DNA of 33,472 bases from Acidimicrobiaceae bacterium (GCA_003136185.1 PLDN01000119.1:11124-44595); one strand, 5' to 3'; shown: positions 23,461-31,344, counted from the first letter of the stretch. Notes: generated from the sequence alone by a model not told the origin. Numbers and translations: made by a program.

Positions 23461-23946
23461 CTAGCTGACGAAGGGACTGTCGATCCAGTTCTCTCGCACG
23501 TCAGATATCGTCTCGAGGACAAGTCTCACGTGCGCGAATCGCCAGCTTCCGTCCACGCGACGATATTCATCCGTGTACTTACCGCTGATCCACGTGGGAG
23601 TCTCCTTGCCTCCCACGACAAGAGTGCACGGCTCCCAGAGGTACCACGTTCCTGTGGCGCGGCTGAGGTCGTCGTGAACGGTTATTGCCGGCGCGACCAT
23701 ATAGTGCAAGGCCCATACGATCTGCTTTGAGACCCCGTCAAAGTATGCCATCAGCTCGTCATGACCCTTATGGATGCCGAAACGCTCACCGCCGTCGAAG
23801 ATTCCGTCCTCGGTGAACTGAGCTACGAGCGGCGCCGGTGGATAACCGGCGTCACAAAGCCCAGCATAAGCTGCCTTAAGGTTCTTGATCTCGCGCTCGG
23901 CCTCGAGTTTGCCGAGCCGAATGTCGAAGTCGTTGTCATCGGACAT
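23461..23946 (-). CDS. SnoaL/NTF2-like protein
   Basis: A 161-residue protein of the SnoaL-like (NTF2 fold) superfamily. It has the helix LEAEREIKNLKAAYAGLCDAG, a short strand-rich core (VAQFTEDGIFDGG, ALHYMVAPAITV, ATGTWYLWEP, GKYTDEYRRVDGSWRF) and a final helix. The His in ALHYMV and Asp in FTEDGIFDG sit where catalytic residues lie in dehydratase and isomerase members such as BaiE-like enzymes. GAGGAG precedes the ATG at 23946. It starts 53 bp after the aldolase gene, so a dehydration, hydration or isomerisation step near the aldolase is possible, but the fold hosts many activities. Confidence 0.8.
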   Translation of the reverse strand: MSDDNDFDIRLGKLEAEREIKNLKAAYAGLCDAGYPPAPLVAQFTEDGIFDGGERFGIHKGHDELMAYFDGVSKQIVWALHYMVAPAITVHDDLSRATGTWYLWEPCTLVVGGKETPTWISGKYTDEYRRVDGSWRFAHVRLVLETISDVRENWIDSPFVS

Positions 23947-23999
23947 AGTGTTCTCCTCGCTCTTGCAATGTGACTGTGTGAAACACTTTTTCGCTCCGC

Positions 24000-25064
24000 C
24001 TACGCTGTGCGGGCACGGTGTGACTCCGGGTCGTCATGTAGCTCCTTCGACAGCTCTATGGCGATGTCGATGATCATGTCCTCTTGTCCCCCCACGTAGC
24101 CCGCCTCACCGACGCGCTGAAGGATCTCGTGGGCGGGCACGCCGTAGCGGGCTGACGCTCGCTCGGCGTGGCGCAGAAAGCTCGAGTAAACGCCTGCATA
24201 CCCCTGCACGATGGAGGCCCGGTCCATCGAAGGCAGGCGCGGGATGTAAGGCCGCACCACGTCTTCGGCGGCCGCCAGGGCAGCCTGCGGCTCTACGCCC
24301 GTAACGACACCGAGACGCTCAAAGACCGCGACCAGCACCTCGGTGGGTGCGTTGCCGGCCCCCGCGCCAAGGGCACACAGAGCGCCATCGATCTGCTTGG
24401 CGCCCGACTGGTAGGCGAGCACGGAATTGGCGATGCCGAGGGACAGATTCTGGTGGCCATGAAACCCAACCTCCGCCTCCCCGCGAAACTCCGCCACCAG
24501 AGCAGCGATGCGCTCCTGTGCGTCCGAGAGCATCAATGCGCCGGCCGAGTCCACGACATAGACGCATTGCGCTCCAGCATCGACCATGATCCTCCCTTGC
24601 CGAGCGAGTTCCTCTGGTGAGGCCCGGTGAGAGAGCATCAGAAAGCCGACCGTCTCCATTCCCAGACTCCGCGCAGCCCCAAAGTGCTGGATAGCTACAT
24701 CGGCTTCGGTGCAATGGGTAGCAATGCGGGCGACGGACGCACCTACGTCATGGGCTCGTTTGAGGTCGTCGGCTGTGCCGATGCCTGGAATCAGCAGCAC
24801 AGCGATTCTGGCTCGGTTCGCCTCATCTACCGCTGCCGAGACGAGATCGATGTCGCTTTGACGAGAGAAACCGTAGTTGAATGAGGATCCTCCGAGTCCG
24901 TCGCCATGCGATACCTCGATGACTTGCACGCCCGCCGCGTCCAGAGCGTGGACGGTGACACGTACCTGTTCCTCGCTGAATTGATGGGACATGGCATGGG
25001 AACCGTCGCGCAATGTTGAGTCAGTGATCCGAACGTCCAAGGCCGGAGCGCCAGCGAGGGTCAT
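24000..25064 (-). CDS. mhpE: 4-hydroxy-2-oxovalerate aldolase (MhpE/BphI type)
   Basis: A 354-residue HMGL-like pyruvate aldolase that cleaves 4-hydroxy-2-oxovalerate (or the C6 analogue) to pyruvate and acetaldehyde (or propanal). STLRDGSHA supplies Arg19, Asp20 and His23. The metal ligands are His202 and His204 in GFHGHQN, and Tyr293 in AGVYSSFLRHAE matches the stereocontrol tyrosine of BphI. The communication domain at the C-terminus is complete. The start is ATG 25064 or GTG 25067; both overlap the dehydrogenase stop, so the pair is coupled and probably forms the known aldolase-dehydrogenase channeling complex. No hydratase gene (mhpD) is present. Confidence 0.94.
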   Translation of the reverse strand: MTLAGAPALDVRITDSTLRDGSHAMSHQFSEEQVRVTVHALDAAGVQVIEVSHGDGLGGSSFNYGFSRQSDIDLVSAAVDEANRARIAVLLIPGIGTADDLKRAHDVGASVARIATHCTEADVAIQHFGAARSLGMETVGFLMLSHRASPEELARQGRIMVDAGAQCVYVVDSAGALMLSDAQERIAALVAEFRGEAEVGFHGHQNLSLGIANSVLAYQSGAKQIDGALCALGAGAGNAPTEVLVAVFERLGVVTGVEPQAALAAAEDVVRPYIPRLPSMDRASIVQGYAGVYSSFLRHAERASARYGVPAHEILQRVGEAGYVGGQEDMIIDIAIELSKELHDDPESHRARTA

Positions 25065-25966
25065 CACGAAGCCGCAAGCGCTCTCGACCGCGCGAGGCGC
25101 TCGCCGACGCTCGCCGCGGCTGCGGTCATGATGTCAAGGTTTCCCGCATACGGCGGCAAGTAGTCTCCGGTACCTCGAACCTCGAGGAATACCGCCACGC
25201 GGCCCTGTCCTGCCCACTCTTCACGCGGGCCGTCGAACTGAGGATCGGCGCGGAGCGCATATCCAGGCACGTAACCTTTAACCGTGTCAACCATCTCGAA
25301 CACAGAGGCGGCAATCGCGTCCTGATCCGCATCGTCGGGCACGGTACAGAAGACCGTGTCCCGCATAATCATGGGTGGCTCGACGGGATTCAGGATGATG
25401 ATCGCCTTGCCGCGCGTCGCACCGCCGACGGTAGCCACAGCCAGCGACGTCGTCTTGGTGAACTCGTCAATATTGGCCCGGGTGCCAGGCCCGGCCGATC
25501 GCGAAGCAATGGAGGCAATAATTTCGGCGTAGGCCACCGGCACGACCCGGGACACCGCGCTGACGATCGGAATCGTGGCTTGGCCGCCGCAAGTGATCAT
25601 GCTGATATTCGGGGAGTCCAAGTGCTGAACGAGATTTACGGGCGGACACACGAGCGGGCCCACCATGGCGGGAGTCAGGTCGACGGCTTGGATTCCGGCC
25701 GCAGCATATCTCGGCGCGTTGGCGAGATGAGCTTTGGCACTTGTGGCCTCAAAGACGATTTGCGGACGCTTAGGGCGGTCAAACAACCAGTCGACACCCT
25801 CGGCGGAGGTCTCTATCCCCTGCTCCCTCGCTCTCGCGAGGCCGTCCGACTTCGGATCAATACCGACCATATAGACGACTTCGACATACTCTGAGCGCTG
25901 TAACTTGGCCAACAGATCTGTGGCGATATTGCCGGAGCCTACGATTGCGGCTGGCACCTTACTCAT
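25064..25966 (-). CDS. mhpF: Acetaldehyde dehydrogenase, acylating (MhpF/BphJ type)
   Basis: A 300-residue CoA- and NAD-dependent aldehyde dehydrogenase that converts acetaldehyde (or propanal) from the aldolase to the acyl-CoA. NAD-binding GSGNIA is at 10-15 and the catalytic Cys126 is in [13 protein letters not shown]. The C-terminal [12 protein letters not shown] segment is normal for the family. AAAGGG lies before the ATG at 25966. It heads the minus-strand gene series. About 590 bp upstream has no gene and two copies of a 10-bp repeat. In known pathways it follows meta-cleavage of aromatics or sterols, but no such genes are in the window. Confidence 0.94.
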   Translation of the reverse strand: MSKVPAAIVGSGNIATDLLAKLQRSEYVEVVYMVGIDPKSDGLARAREQGIETSAEGVDWLFDRPKRPQIVFEATSAKAHLANAPRYAAAGIQAVDLTPAMVGPLVCPPVNLVQHLDSPNISMITCGGQATIPIVSAVSRVVPVAYAEIIASIASRSAGPGTRANIDEFTKTTSLAVATVGGATRGKAIIILNPVEPPMIMRDTVFCTVPDDADQDAIAASVFEMVDTVKGYVPGYALRADPQFDGPREEWAGQGRVAVFLEVRGTGDYLPPYAGNLDIMTAAAASVGERLARSRALAAS

Positions 25967-25997
25967 CGAGGTACCCTTTCCCCACCTACTACGGCCG

Positions 25998-26035
25998 CTG
26001 TGTCAGCAGACCAAGCATGTCTGGCCTGTGTCAGC
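25998..26035. repeat. Paired CTGTGTCAGC direct repeat
   Basis: CTGTGTCAGC occurs at 25998-26007 and 26026-26035, 28 bp apart and 32-69 bp upstream of the mhpF ATG. On the transcribed strand each reads GCTGACACAG. The position suits a regulator binding site. Confidence 0.45.
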
Positions 26036-26459
26036 GGCTCTTCCAGTGACCGAGAGATAGCCACTGGATGGAACGAAGGAGAGGGGCGCATGCGGCTTGA
26101 CTGAGACGCGATCGTATCGTCGCTGTGTCGCCAGTCGAAGGAGCCGTCGCTCGTTCTGACCGAGGATCGGCGCGTCGCCTTCAGCATCGTGAGAACCATG
26201 CGACCCTCCGAAATGACCGCTGCTTCGGCCCTGGGGGCGTGGGCGACCTCGCTGGCGATCATGTCAGGGGACTTTACGCTTGCGCACCATTGGGGGTGGC
26301 GCATTTTTCGTCCCAAGGCATTTAGACGCAATAATGTTAACCGCAGAGCAGTTTAGGGGTTAGTAACTTGCGTGACGTGGTACCTGACCGTGATGCGGGT
26401 CGGCCACGGACCTTGCCCGGCTATCGGCGGCTTGGCTTTCCCGCTGAGAACGGCCCTTG

Positions 26460-26475
26460 GCCGGGATCGCCCGGC
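26460..26475 (-). terminator. Hairpin downstream of the second Lrp-linked operon
   Basis: GCCGGG and CCCGGC form a perfect 6-bp stem around ATCG, about 80 bp after the stop of the SDR gene. There is no T-tract, so this is a weak candidate. Confidence 0.3.
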
Positions 26476-26554
26476 GCCGGACGGACCACGCCGCCAACCG
26501 TCGTCGAGGACTGTCTTGCGAATGACGACCGCACGCAGCAGTCGTCGGTCGCTC

Positions 26555-27361
26555 TCAGACGTACTTCCCCATGCCTCCTGCGACGTCGATCATCGAGCCG
26601 GTGATGTAGCTCGCCCGGTCGCTCGCAAGGAAGGCCACGAGGCCCGAGACCTCACCGACCGTCCCGAAGCGGCCGAGCGGTACCTCGGCGGTGGCGAGGA
26701 CGGAGAAGAACTCCTCCTCGGAGGTGTCGGGCGCCCGGCGGCGGCGGATGTTCTCCCACTGGGGCGTGGCAACGAAACCGATATTGACGCTGTTCACGAG
26801 GATCCCCTCGGGACCGAACTCCTGAGCGAGCACCTTCGTCAGATTGAGGCAGGCGGCCCGGATCACCGTGGTGGCGAAGAAGTTCGGGTCGGGGTACTTT
26901 GCGTAGACGGCGTTGATGTTGACGACGCGAGCGGCAGGGCTGCGGCGGAGGTACGGCAGGGCGGCCCGCGTGCAGCGGATCTGCGAGAACAGCTTTACGT
27001 CGAGATCCTTCTCCCAGTCCTCGTCGGTCAAGCTCTCGAAGTTGCCCGGGTGCGCCCCGCCGGCATTGTTGACGAGGACGTCGATGCCGCCGAGAGCGGA
27101 GGCCGCCTCGAGGACGAACCGCTCGACCTCGACCGGGCTCGTCATGTCGGCAGTGAAGCCGTAGACCTCGGCCGTGGCCTCGCCCGCGGCGACCCGGCGC
27201 TCCTCGCTGAGGGCCGCCTCGACCTGCTTCACCTCGTCCCCTTTGCGGGCACAGAAGGCCACCGCTGCGCCCTCGGCGAGCAGCTCGGAGGCGATCGCCC
27301 GACCGATGCCCTTGGTGCCACCGGTGACAACGACGCGGCGCCCGAAGAGGCCGAGCTCCAT
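26555..27361 (-). CDS. SDR-family protein lacking the catalytic Tyr/Lys
   Basis: A 268-residue protein with an intact Rossmann half: VTGGTKGIG at 12-20 and VNNAGG at 98-102. The usual Ser...Tyr-x3-Lys active site is absent. Aligning on the following LTK (174-176), the Tyr position is Thr164 and the Lys position Arg168, and the Ser region reads VNINAVYAK. A subgroup of SDRs shares such replacements, so it may bind NAD(P) with altered chemistry or play a non-enzymatic role. The C-terminal ITGSMIDVAGG is normal. Its ATG directly follows the cupin TAG with no gap, indicating coupled translation with the cupin and aminotransferase. Confidence 0.82.
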   Translation of the reverse strand: MELGLFGRRVVVTGGTKGIGRAIASELLAEGAAVAFCARKGDEVKQVEAALSEERRVAAGEATAEVYGFTADMTSPVEVERFVLEAASALGGIDVLVNNAGGAHPGNFESLTDEDWEKDLDVKLFSQIRCTRAALPYLRRSPAARVVNINAVYAKYPDPNFFATTVIRAACLNLTKVLAQEFGPEGILVNSVNIGFVATPQWENIRRRRAPDTSEEEFFSVLATAEVPLGRFGTVGEVSGLVAFLASDRASYITGSMIDVAGGMGKYV

Positions 27362-27844
27362 CTAACCCGCCGCCTCGGTCGTCTCGCCCGCTGCCGCCGC
27401 TGCCGCCCTGCGCTCGGTCTCCGGGAGCACCGCCATCGCCCGCTCCCGCTCGGAGCGGGCGTGCTCGAGCAGCGTCATCCGGGGCGGGTTGAAGACGTCA
27501 ACCTCGAGGCACTCGCTGTCGTTCGTGTTCGCCCTGTGCGGTACCCAGGACGGCACGACGATGACGTCGCCGCGCCGCATTGTGCGCAGGTCGCCGTCCA
27601 CCTCGAAGTCGAACTCGCCCTCGAGAACGATCACGATCTGCTCCTCCTGGTGCGCGTGCCGGGGCGCCTCGGTGTACGGCGCGAAGTGGACGAAGTTGAC
27701 CATCGTCTGCTCGCCGAGCACGGGGCGGAACTCGAGGCCTGGGACGAACTCGATCGGGGTGATCTGCGAGACGTCGACGAAGCGTCCGGGTGCCCTCGGC
27801 GTCCCCGCTCCCTCGGTGGAGAAGTGATCCTGCTCGCTCGTCAT
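27362..27844 (-). CDS. Single-domain cupin protein
   Basis: A 160-residue beta-barrel cupin. Motif 1 is PRHAHQEEQIVIVLEGEFDF with His63, His65 and Glu68 as metal ligands. Motif 2 is RRGDVIVVPSWVPHRA with His103. Small cupins act as dioxygenases, isomerases or ligand-binding proteins; no specific reaction can be given. The C-terminus is a charged, Ala-rich helix. It lies 9 bp after the aminotransferase gene and abuts the SDR gene, so all three should share a transcript. Confidence 0.88.
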   Translation of the reverse strand: MTSEQDHFSTEGAGTPRAPGRFVDVSQITPIEFVPGLEFRPVLGEQTMVNFVHFAPYTEAPRHAHQEEQIVIVLEGEFDFEVDGDLRTMRRGDVIVVPSWVPHRANTNDSECLEVDVFNPPRMTLLEHARSERERAMAVLPETERRAAAAAAGETTEAAG

Positions 27845-27853
27845 GGCTCTGCC

Positions 27854-29134
27854 TCAGCTCGTGGCGGAGAGAAGGCGGCCGAGCCGGGCGACGCCCTCGT
27901 CGATGTCCTCTTCGGGGACCCCGCTGTAGGCGAGCCGAATCTGGTCCGCGCCCTGGCCGTCGACGTAGAACGGCGACCCGGGCACGTAGGCGACTTTCAT
28001 GCGACGCGCCTCGAGGGCAAGGACACGGGTGTCGGCGCCCGCCCCGTCGGTCAGCCAGACGAAGAAGCCACCCCTCGGGCGTGTCCACTCGACGCTGGCG
28101 GGCATGTGCGCCTCGAGGGCGCCGAGCATCGCTGCGGCCCGCTCAGCGTAGAGAGCCCTGGCGGATGCGAGGTGGGCTGGGAAGTGGCCGCCCTCGACGA
28201 AGCGGCGCATGATGGCCTGGCCGAGCGCGCCGGCGCACTGGTCCGAGTTCTGCTTGGCATGCGTCATCGCCGTCACGACGGTGGCCGGCCCGATCGCCCA
28301 GCCGAGGCGGACGCCAGGAAAGAGGATCTTCGAGAACGTACCGATCTGCAGGACGACGTCAGGGGCGAGCGACCACAGGCTCGGCAGCGGCTGCCCATCG
28401 AAACCCAACTCCCGATACGCCACATCCTCCACCACGAGCAGCCCATAGCGGCGGCAGAGGGCGACGAGCGCCTGACGGCGTTCGAGCGAGAGGCTGAGGC
28501 CAGTCGGGTTCTGGTGGTCGGGGATGACGTAGAGGAGCTTCGGCACCCTCGGAGCGCTTCGCTGCAGCATGGTCTCGAGGTCGTCCACCCGGAGCCCGTC
28601 GGTGTCCATCGACACACCCACGACGAGGGCTTCGGACCCGGTGAAGGCCATGAGGGCGCCGAGGTACGTAGGCGCCTCGACGACGACGGAGTCTCCCGCC
28701 TCGAGCAGCACTCGGGTGAGGAGCTGGAGTGCTTCGATGCCGCCGCTTGTCACGAGCACATTGGCCGGGTCCGGACGCGAGCCCTGGGTGGATGCGACAA
28801 GGTCGGCGACGGCGATCCGGCTCGCGGCGAGGCCCTCGGTCGGTGAGTACTGCAGGCTGCCCGCCGGGTCGTGCTCGAGCAGATCGGCGAGGACCTCCTT
28901 CAGGAGCTTCACGGGGAAGGTCTCGGGTGCCGGGAAGCCACCGGAGAACTTGATCGTGTCCTGCGAGCCGGCGACGGCCAAGATGGCCGTCATTTCGCTC
29001 CCCCCGCTCGCCACGCGGGCTGCGAAGCGTCGTGACCAGTCGAGATCGGGCGCCGCCGTATGCTCGTCGGCGCCAATCGCGACCGGGCGGTCGTATGGAA
29101 TTGCTTTAGCTGCTTCGGCGTTCTGAGTACTCAA
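27854..29134 (-). CDS. PLP-dependent aminotransferase, class I/II (LysN/MocR-like fold)
   Basis: A 426-residue fold-type I aminotransferase of the 2-aminoadipate aminotransferase group. Seen are FSGGFPAPETFP (63-74), LQYSPTEG (94-101), TSGGIEALQLL (129-139), PDHQNPTG with Asn209, Asp237 and Tyr240 in VVEDVAYREL, Lys269 in GTFSKI and Arg276. It lacks the GntR DNA-binding domain of MocR regulators, so it is an enzyme. Relatives transaminate 2-aminoadipate, valine or aromatic amino acids. It starts at TTG 29134 with GGAG upstream and is divergent from an Lrp regulator 95 bp away, which probably controls it. Confidence 0.9.
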   Translation of the reverse strand: MSTQNAEAAKAIPYDRPVAIGADEHTAAPDLDWSRRFAARVASGGSEMTAILAVAGSQDTIKFSGGFPAPETFPVKLLKEVLADLLEHDPAGSLQYSPTEGLAASRIAVADLVASTQGSRPDPANVLVTSGGIEALQLLTRVLLEAGDSVVVEAPTYLGALMAFTGSEALVVGVSMDTDGLRVDDLETMLQRSAPRVPKLLYVIPDHQNPTGLSLSLERRQALVALCRRYGLLVVEDVAYRELGFDGQPLPSLWSLAPDVVLQIGTFSKILFPGVRLGWAIGPATVVTAMTHAKQNSDQCAGALGQAIMRRFVEGGHFPAHLASARALYAERAAAMLGALEAHMPASVEWTRPRGGFFVWLTDGAGADTRVLALEARRMKVAYVPGSPFYVDGQGADQIRLAYSGVPEEDIDEGVARLGRLLSATS

Positions 29135-29174
29135 TTGCTCGCTCCAGGGACTAGATTGTCTTCAGTTGAAAGGA

Positions 29175-29204
29175 ACTCTATGCCATCTTCCTGGTATTTG
29201 ACAA
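29175..29204 (-). promoter_or_regulatory. Candidate promoter of the aminotransferase-cupin-SDR operon
   Basis: On the minus strand TTGTCA (29204-29199) and TAGAGT (29180-29175) are 18 bp apart, predicting a leader of about 34 nt before the TTG at 29134, with GGAG in it. The site lies between the divergent Lrp and aminotransferase genes. Confidence 0.45.
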
Positions 29205-29229
29205 GATCGAGGCTGGAAGTGACCTCGAA

Positions 29230-29805
29230 TTGACAGGCCGACCTCCCCTCTCGGGCCTGCTCGACGTGACGGTGCCGCACCCGAACGAGCCGGCCAAGTT
29301 GGATGCCCTCGATCGGCGCCTCGTCGCACTGCTCGCGATCGACGCCCGGGCCTCCCAGCGCAAACTTGCGCGGGACCTTCACATGTCGCCGCCGGCAGTC
29401 GGCGAACGGATTGCCCGCCTCGAGCGGCTGGGCGTCATCCGGGGCTACACCGTCCGCCTCGGCTGGGCAGCCCTCGGCTACGTCACCGTCTTCCTCGCCG
29501 TGACGGCAATCCAGGGCGCCGACCAGGGTTCGATCTTGCAGGCGCTCCGCAGGCTCCCCGAGGTGGAGGAGGTCATCGTCATCACGGGATCGATGGACAT
29601 GCTCGCCCGGCTCCGGGTGCGCGACCATGCGCATCTCCGTCAGGTGCTGCTCTCGGAAATCTGGCGGATGAACGGCGTACAGCGGACCGAGACCTTCGTC
29701 GGTCTGGCCGAGATGCCCGAGAAGGAGGGCTACGTCGCCGACCTGCTCGACCCCGAGGGCGAAGAGGGCGCGGCGGCCGGCGCCGGCGCAACGCCGAGCC
29801 CGTGA
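29230..29805 (+). CDS. Lrp/AsnC-family transcriptional regulator
   Basis: A 191-residue feast/famine regulator. The HTH spans about residues 25-70 (LDALDRRLVALLAIDARASQ, MSPPAVGERIARLERLGVIRGY). The ligand-binding RAM domain follows (GYVTVFLAVTAIQ, VEEVIVITGSMDMLARLRVRD). It is longer than typical members (about 150) through an N-terminal extension and a Glu/Gly/Ala-rich tail. The start is uncertain: TTG at 29230 with GGAAG about 10 nt upstream, or a later GTG. It is divergent from an aminotransferase operon and 13 bp upstream of a Dabb gene. It is not closely similar to the other Lrp regulator here. Confidence 0.88.
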   Translation: MTGRPPLSGLLDVTVPHPNEPAKLDALDRRLVALLAIDARASQRKLARDLHMSPPAVGERIARLERLGVIRGYTVRLGWAALGYVTVFLAVTAIQGADQGSILQALRRLPEVEEVIVITGSMDMLARLRVRDHAHLRQVLLSEIWRMNGVQRTETFVGLAEMPEKEGYVADLLDPEGEEGAAAGAGATPSP

Positions 29806-29818
29806 GAGGAGCGAGCCG

Positions 29819-30148
29819 ATGAGCGTGCAACACGTGGTGCTGTTCAACTTCGACCCGGAACTGAACGAGGAGGACAAAGCTGAGATGTTCGCCCAGGTGG
29901 GCTCCTGGCCGGCCGAGATCGGCGGCTTCGACGAGCTGCGCCTCGGGCCACCGGCCGACACCGAGCGGACGCGGGGGTTCCACTACCTGCTCTACATGGT
30001 CGTCGGCGACGAGGACGCGCTTGGGCGGTACCTGGTGCACCCGGTTCATCGAGGTTTTGCTGCGTGGGTCGTCGAGCACGGCGGCACGGTCCTCGCCTTC
30101 GACTACCGCCTCGACGAGGGAACCGTCATCCCGACGGGCACCGGCTGA
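29819..30148 (+). CDS. Dabb (stress-responsive alpha/beta barrel) domain protein
   Basis: A 109-residue Dabb protein. VQHVVLFNFDPELNEEDKAE at the N-terminus, FHYLLYMVVGDEDALGRYLVHPVH in the middle and the final strand VLAFDYRL are the family's dimeric alpha/beta-barrel pattern. Members include olivetolic acid cyclase and plant stress proteins; bacterial ones are mostly uncharacterised. GAGAGGAG precedes the ATG at 29819, 13 bp after the Lrp gene, so the two are probably cotranscribed. Confidence 0.85.
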   Translation: MSVQHVVLFNFDPELNEEDKAEMFAQVGSWPAEIGGFDELRLGPPADTERTRGFHYLLYMVVGDEDALGRYLVHPVHRGFAAWVVEHGGTVLAFDYRLDEGTVIPTGTG

Positions 30149-30248
30149 GCCTCGTCGGGCCCCGGCCAGCGGTGAGCTGCTCCAACTGCGCACGAGCTTG
30201 TGCTTATCTTACGATCCGCTCCGGCCGCCGCAGGCGACATGGTGCGGA

Positions 30249-31232
30249 ATGAACGCCAAGGCGATCCCTCGACATGTCTCGGACGTAGTTCCTTTCATGG
30301 ACAACGGTACGAATCGCTGGCAGCTTCTCGCGCGGGTAGCAGGTGCTGGCCTGCTCGCCGCCACCGGAGCGATCCACCTCGACCTCTACCTCACGGGCTA
30401 CCGCACGATCCCGACGATCGGTTGGCTCTTCCTCCTCCAGGTGATCTCCGCCTTCGTGCTCGCCGCGGGGGTACTCGCGACGAAGAGCCGCCTAGTTGCC
30501 ATTTCCGGCGCCCTGTTCGCTCTCTCGACGCTCGGCGGCTATCTGTTATCTCTTTGGATCGGCCTGTTCAACTTCAAGGAGGTATATACGACCGCCGGCG
30601 TCGCCGCCGGCGTGATCGAGGTGGCCACATTCGCCGTGCTCGCCACCGTTGCCCTTGTCCCGCCGGACCGAGCCGCTGGCGCGCAGCGACGCTTTTCTGT
30701 GGAGCGGGTGCTTGTCGGCGTGGCCTCGCGCGCCGGGGCTGTCGCAGCGGCGTCGATCGTCGCAGCGGCTCTGCTCGGAACCGCCCTCGCCACGGCGGGG
30801 TCGACAGCGGCGGCCGCTACAAGCGGCCGGACTGAGTTGGAGACCGCGACGATCCATGGCGCGACTGTGCTGACCAACGCCAAGGGCTTCACGCTCTACT
30901 ACTTCGTACCCGACGAGCCGACGATGTCGCGCTGCTACGGGAGCTGCGCCGCGTATTGGCCGCCGGTCACCGGCCACCCGGTCGCCGAACCAGGCGTCAC
31001 GGGCCAGATCGGCACGATCACGCGCACCGCTGGGTCGCTCCAGGCCGTCTACGACGGCCATCCCCTCTACACCTATATCGGCGACGCTGCGCGTGGGCAG
31101 GCCAACGGCAATGCCCTCGCCCTGAACGGCGGTTACTGGTACGAGGTGACCGCTTCCGGGTCGCTCAGCAAGGTCTCGACGCCGACGTCGCAAGCCCCGG
31201 CAATCGCGACGACTGCGAGCCGACCGGCTTGA
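30249..31232 (+). CDS. Multi-pass membrane protein with C-terminal Lipoprotein_15 (COG4315) domain
   Basis: A 327-residue protein in two parts. Residues 28-183 hold about five transmembrane helices. Residues 200-305 form a domain of the Lipoprotein_15/COG4315 type (ATVLTNAKGFTLYYF, SRCYGSCAAYWPPV, GHPLYTYIGD, WYEVTASG), normally found in secreted or lipid-anchored actinobacterial proteins. It contains the conserved CxxxC pair, Cys229 and Cys233. With five helices the soluble domain would be outside if the N-terminus is inside. The function of the domain is unknown. The start may be ATG 30249 or ATG 30297; neither has a good ribosome site. The C-terminal tail is Ser/Thr/Pro rich. Confidence 0.78.
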   Translation: MNAKAIPRHVSDVVPFMDNGTNRWQLLARVAGAGLLAATGAIHLDLYLTGYRTIPTIGWLFLLQVISAFVLAAGVLATKSRLVAISGALFALSTLGGYLLSLWIGLFNFKEVYTTAGVAAGVIEVATFAVLATVALVPPDRAAGAQRRFSVERVLVGVASRAGAVAAASIVAAALLGTALATAGSTAAAATSGRTELETATIHGATVLTNAKGFTLYYFVPDEPTMSRCYGSCAAYWPPVTGHPVAEPGVTGQIGTITRTAGSLQAVYDGHPLYTYIGDAARGQANGNALALNGGYWYEVTASGSLSKVSTPTSQAPAIATTASRPA

Positions 31233-31344
31233 ACCTTGGACGGTTGGCGCGTCTCCGACGGCTCGCTCAGGGCGGCGACGTCTCCATCGCCACCCCCTCA
31301 GTGGTGCGCCGGCCCTAAGCAGTGCTGAATCCGAGGTCGGCAGG

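Larger units (their letters stand above)
25967..26554. other. 588-bp intergenic region upstream of mhpFE
   Basis: No gene is supported. A minus-strand open frame (25963-26331) has biased composition and no recognisable motif. The region should hold the promoter of the mhpF-to-dehydratase series, but no good -10/-35 pair is visible. Its left part has a direct repeat, and its right part a hairpin downstream of the next operon. Confidence 0.5.

Noticed and set aside
25963-26331. 122-codon minus-strand frame upstream of mhpF
   Set aside because: Composition rich in Arg/Ser/Ala with no family resemblance. It runs through the paired 10-bp repeat and ends inside the mhpF start region.
26372-28846. 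Very long plus-strand open frame (824 codons) across the SDR, cupin and aminotransferase genes
   Set aside because: It is the antisense of three well-supported minus-strand genes. Long antisense frames are expected in GC-rich DNA, and its translation is low-complexity Arg/Gly/Asp-rich with no motif.
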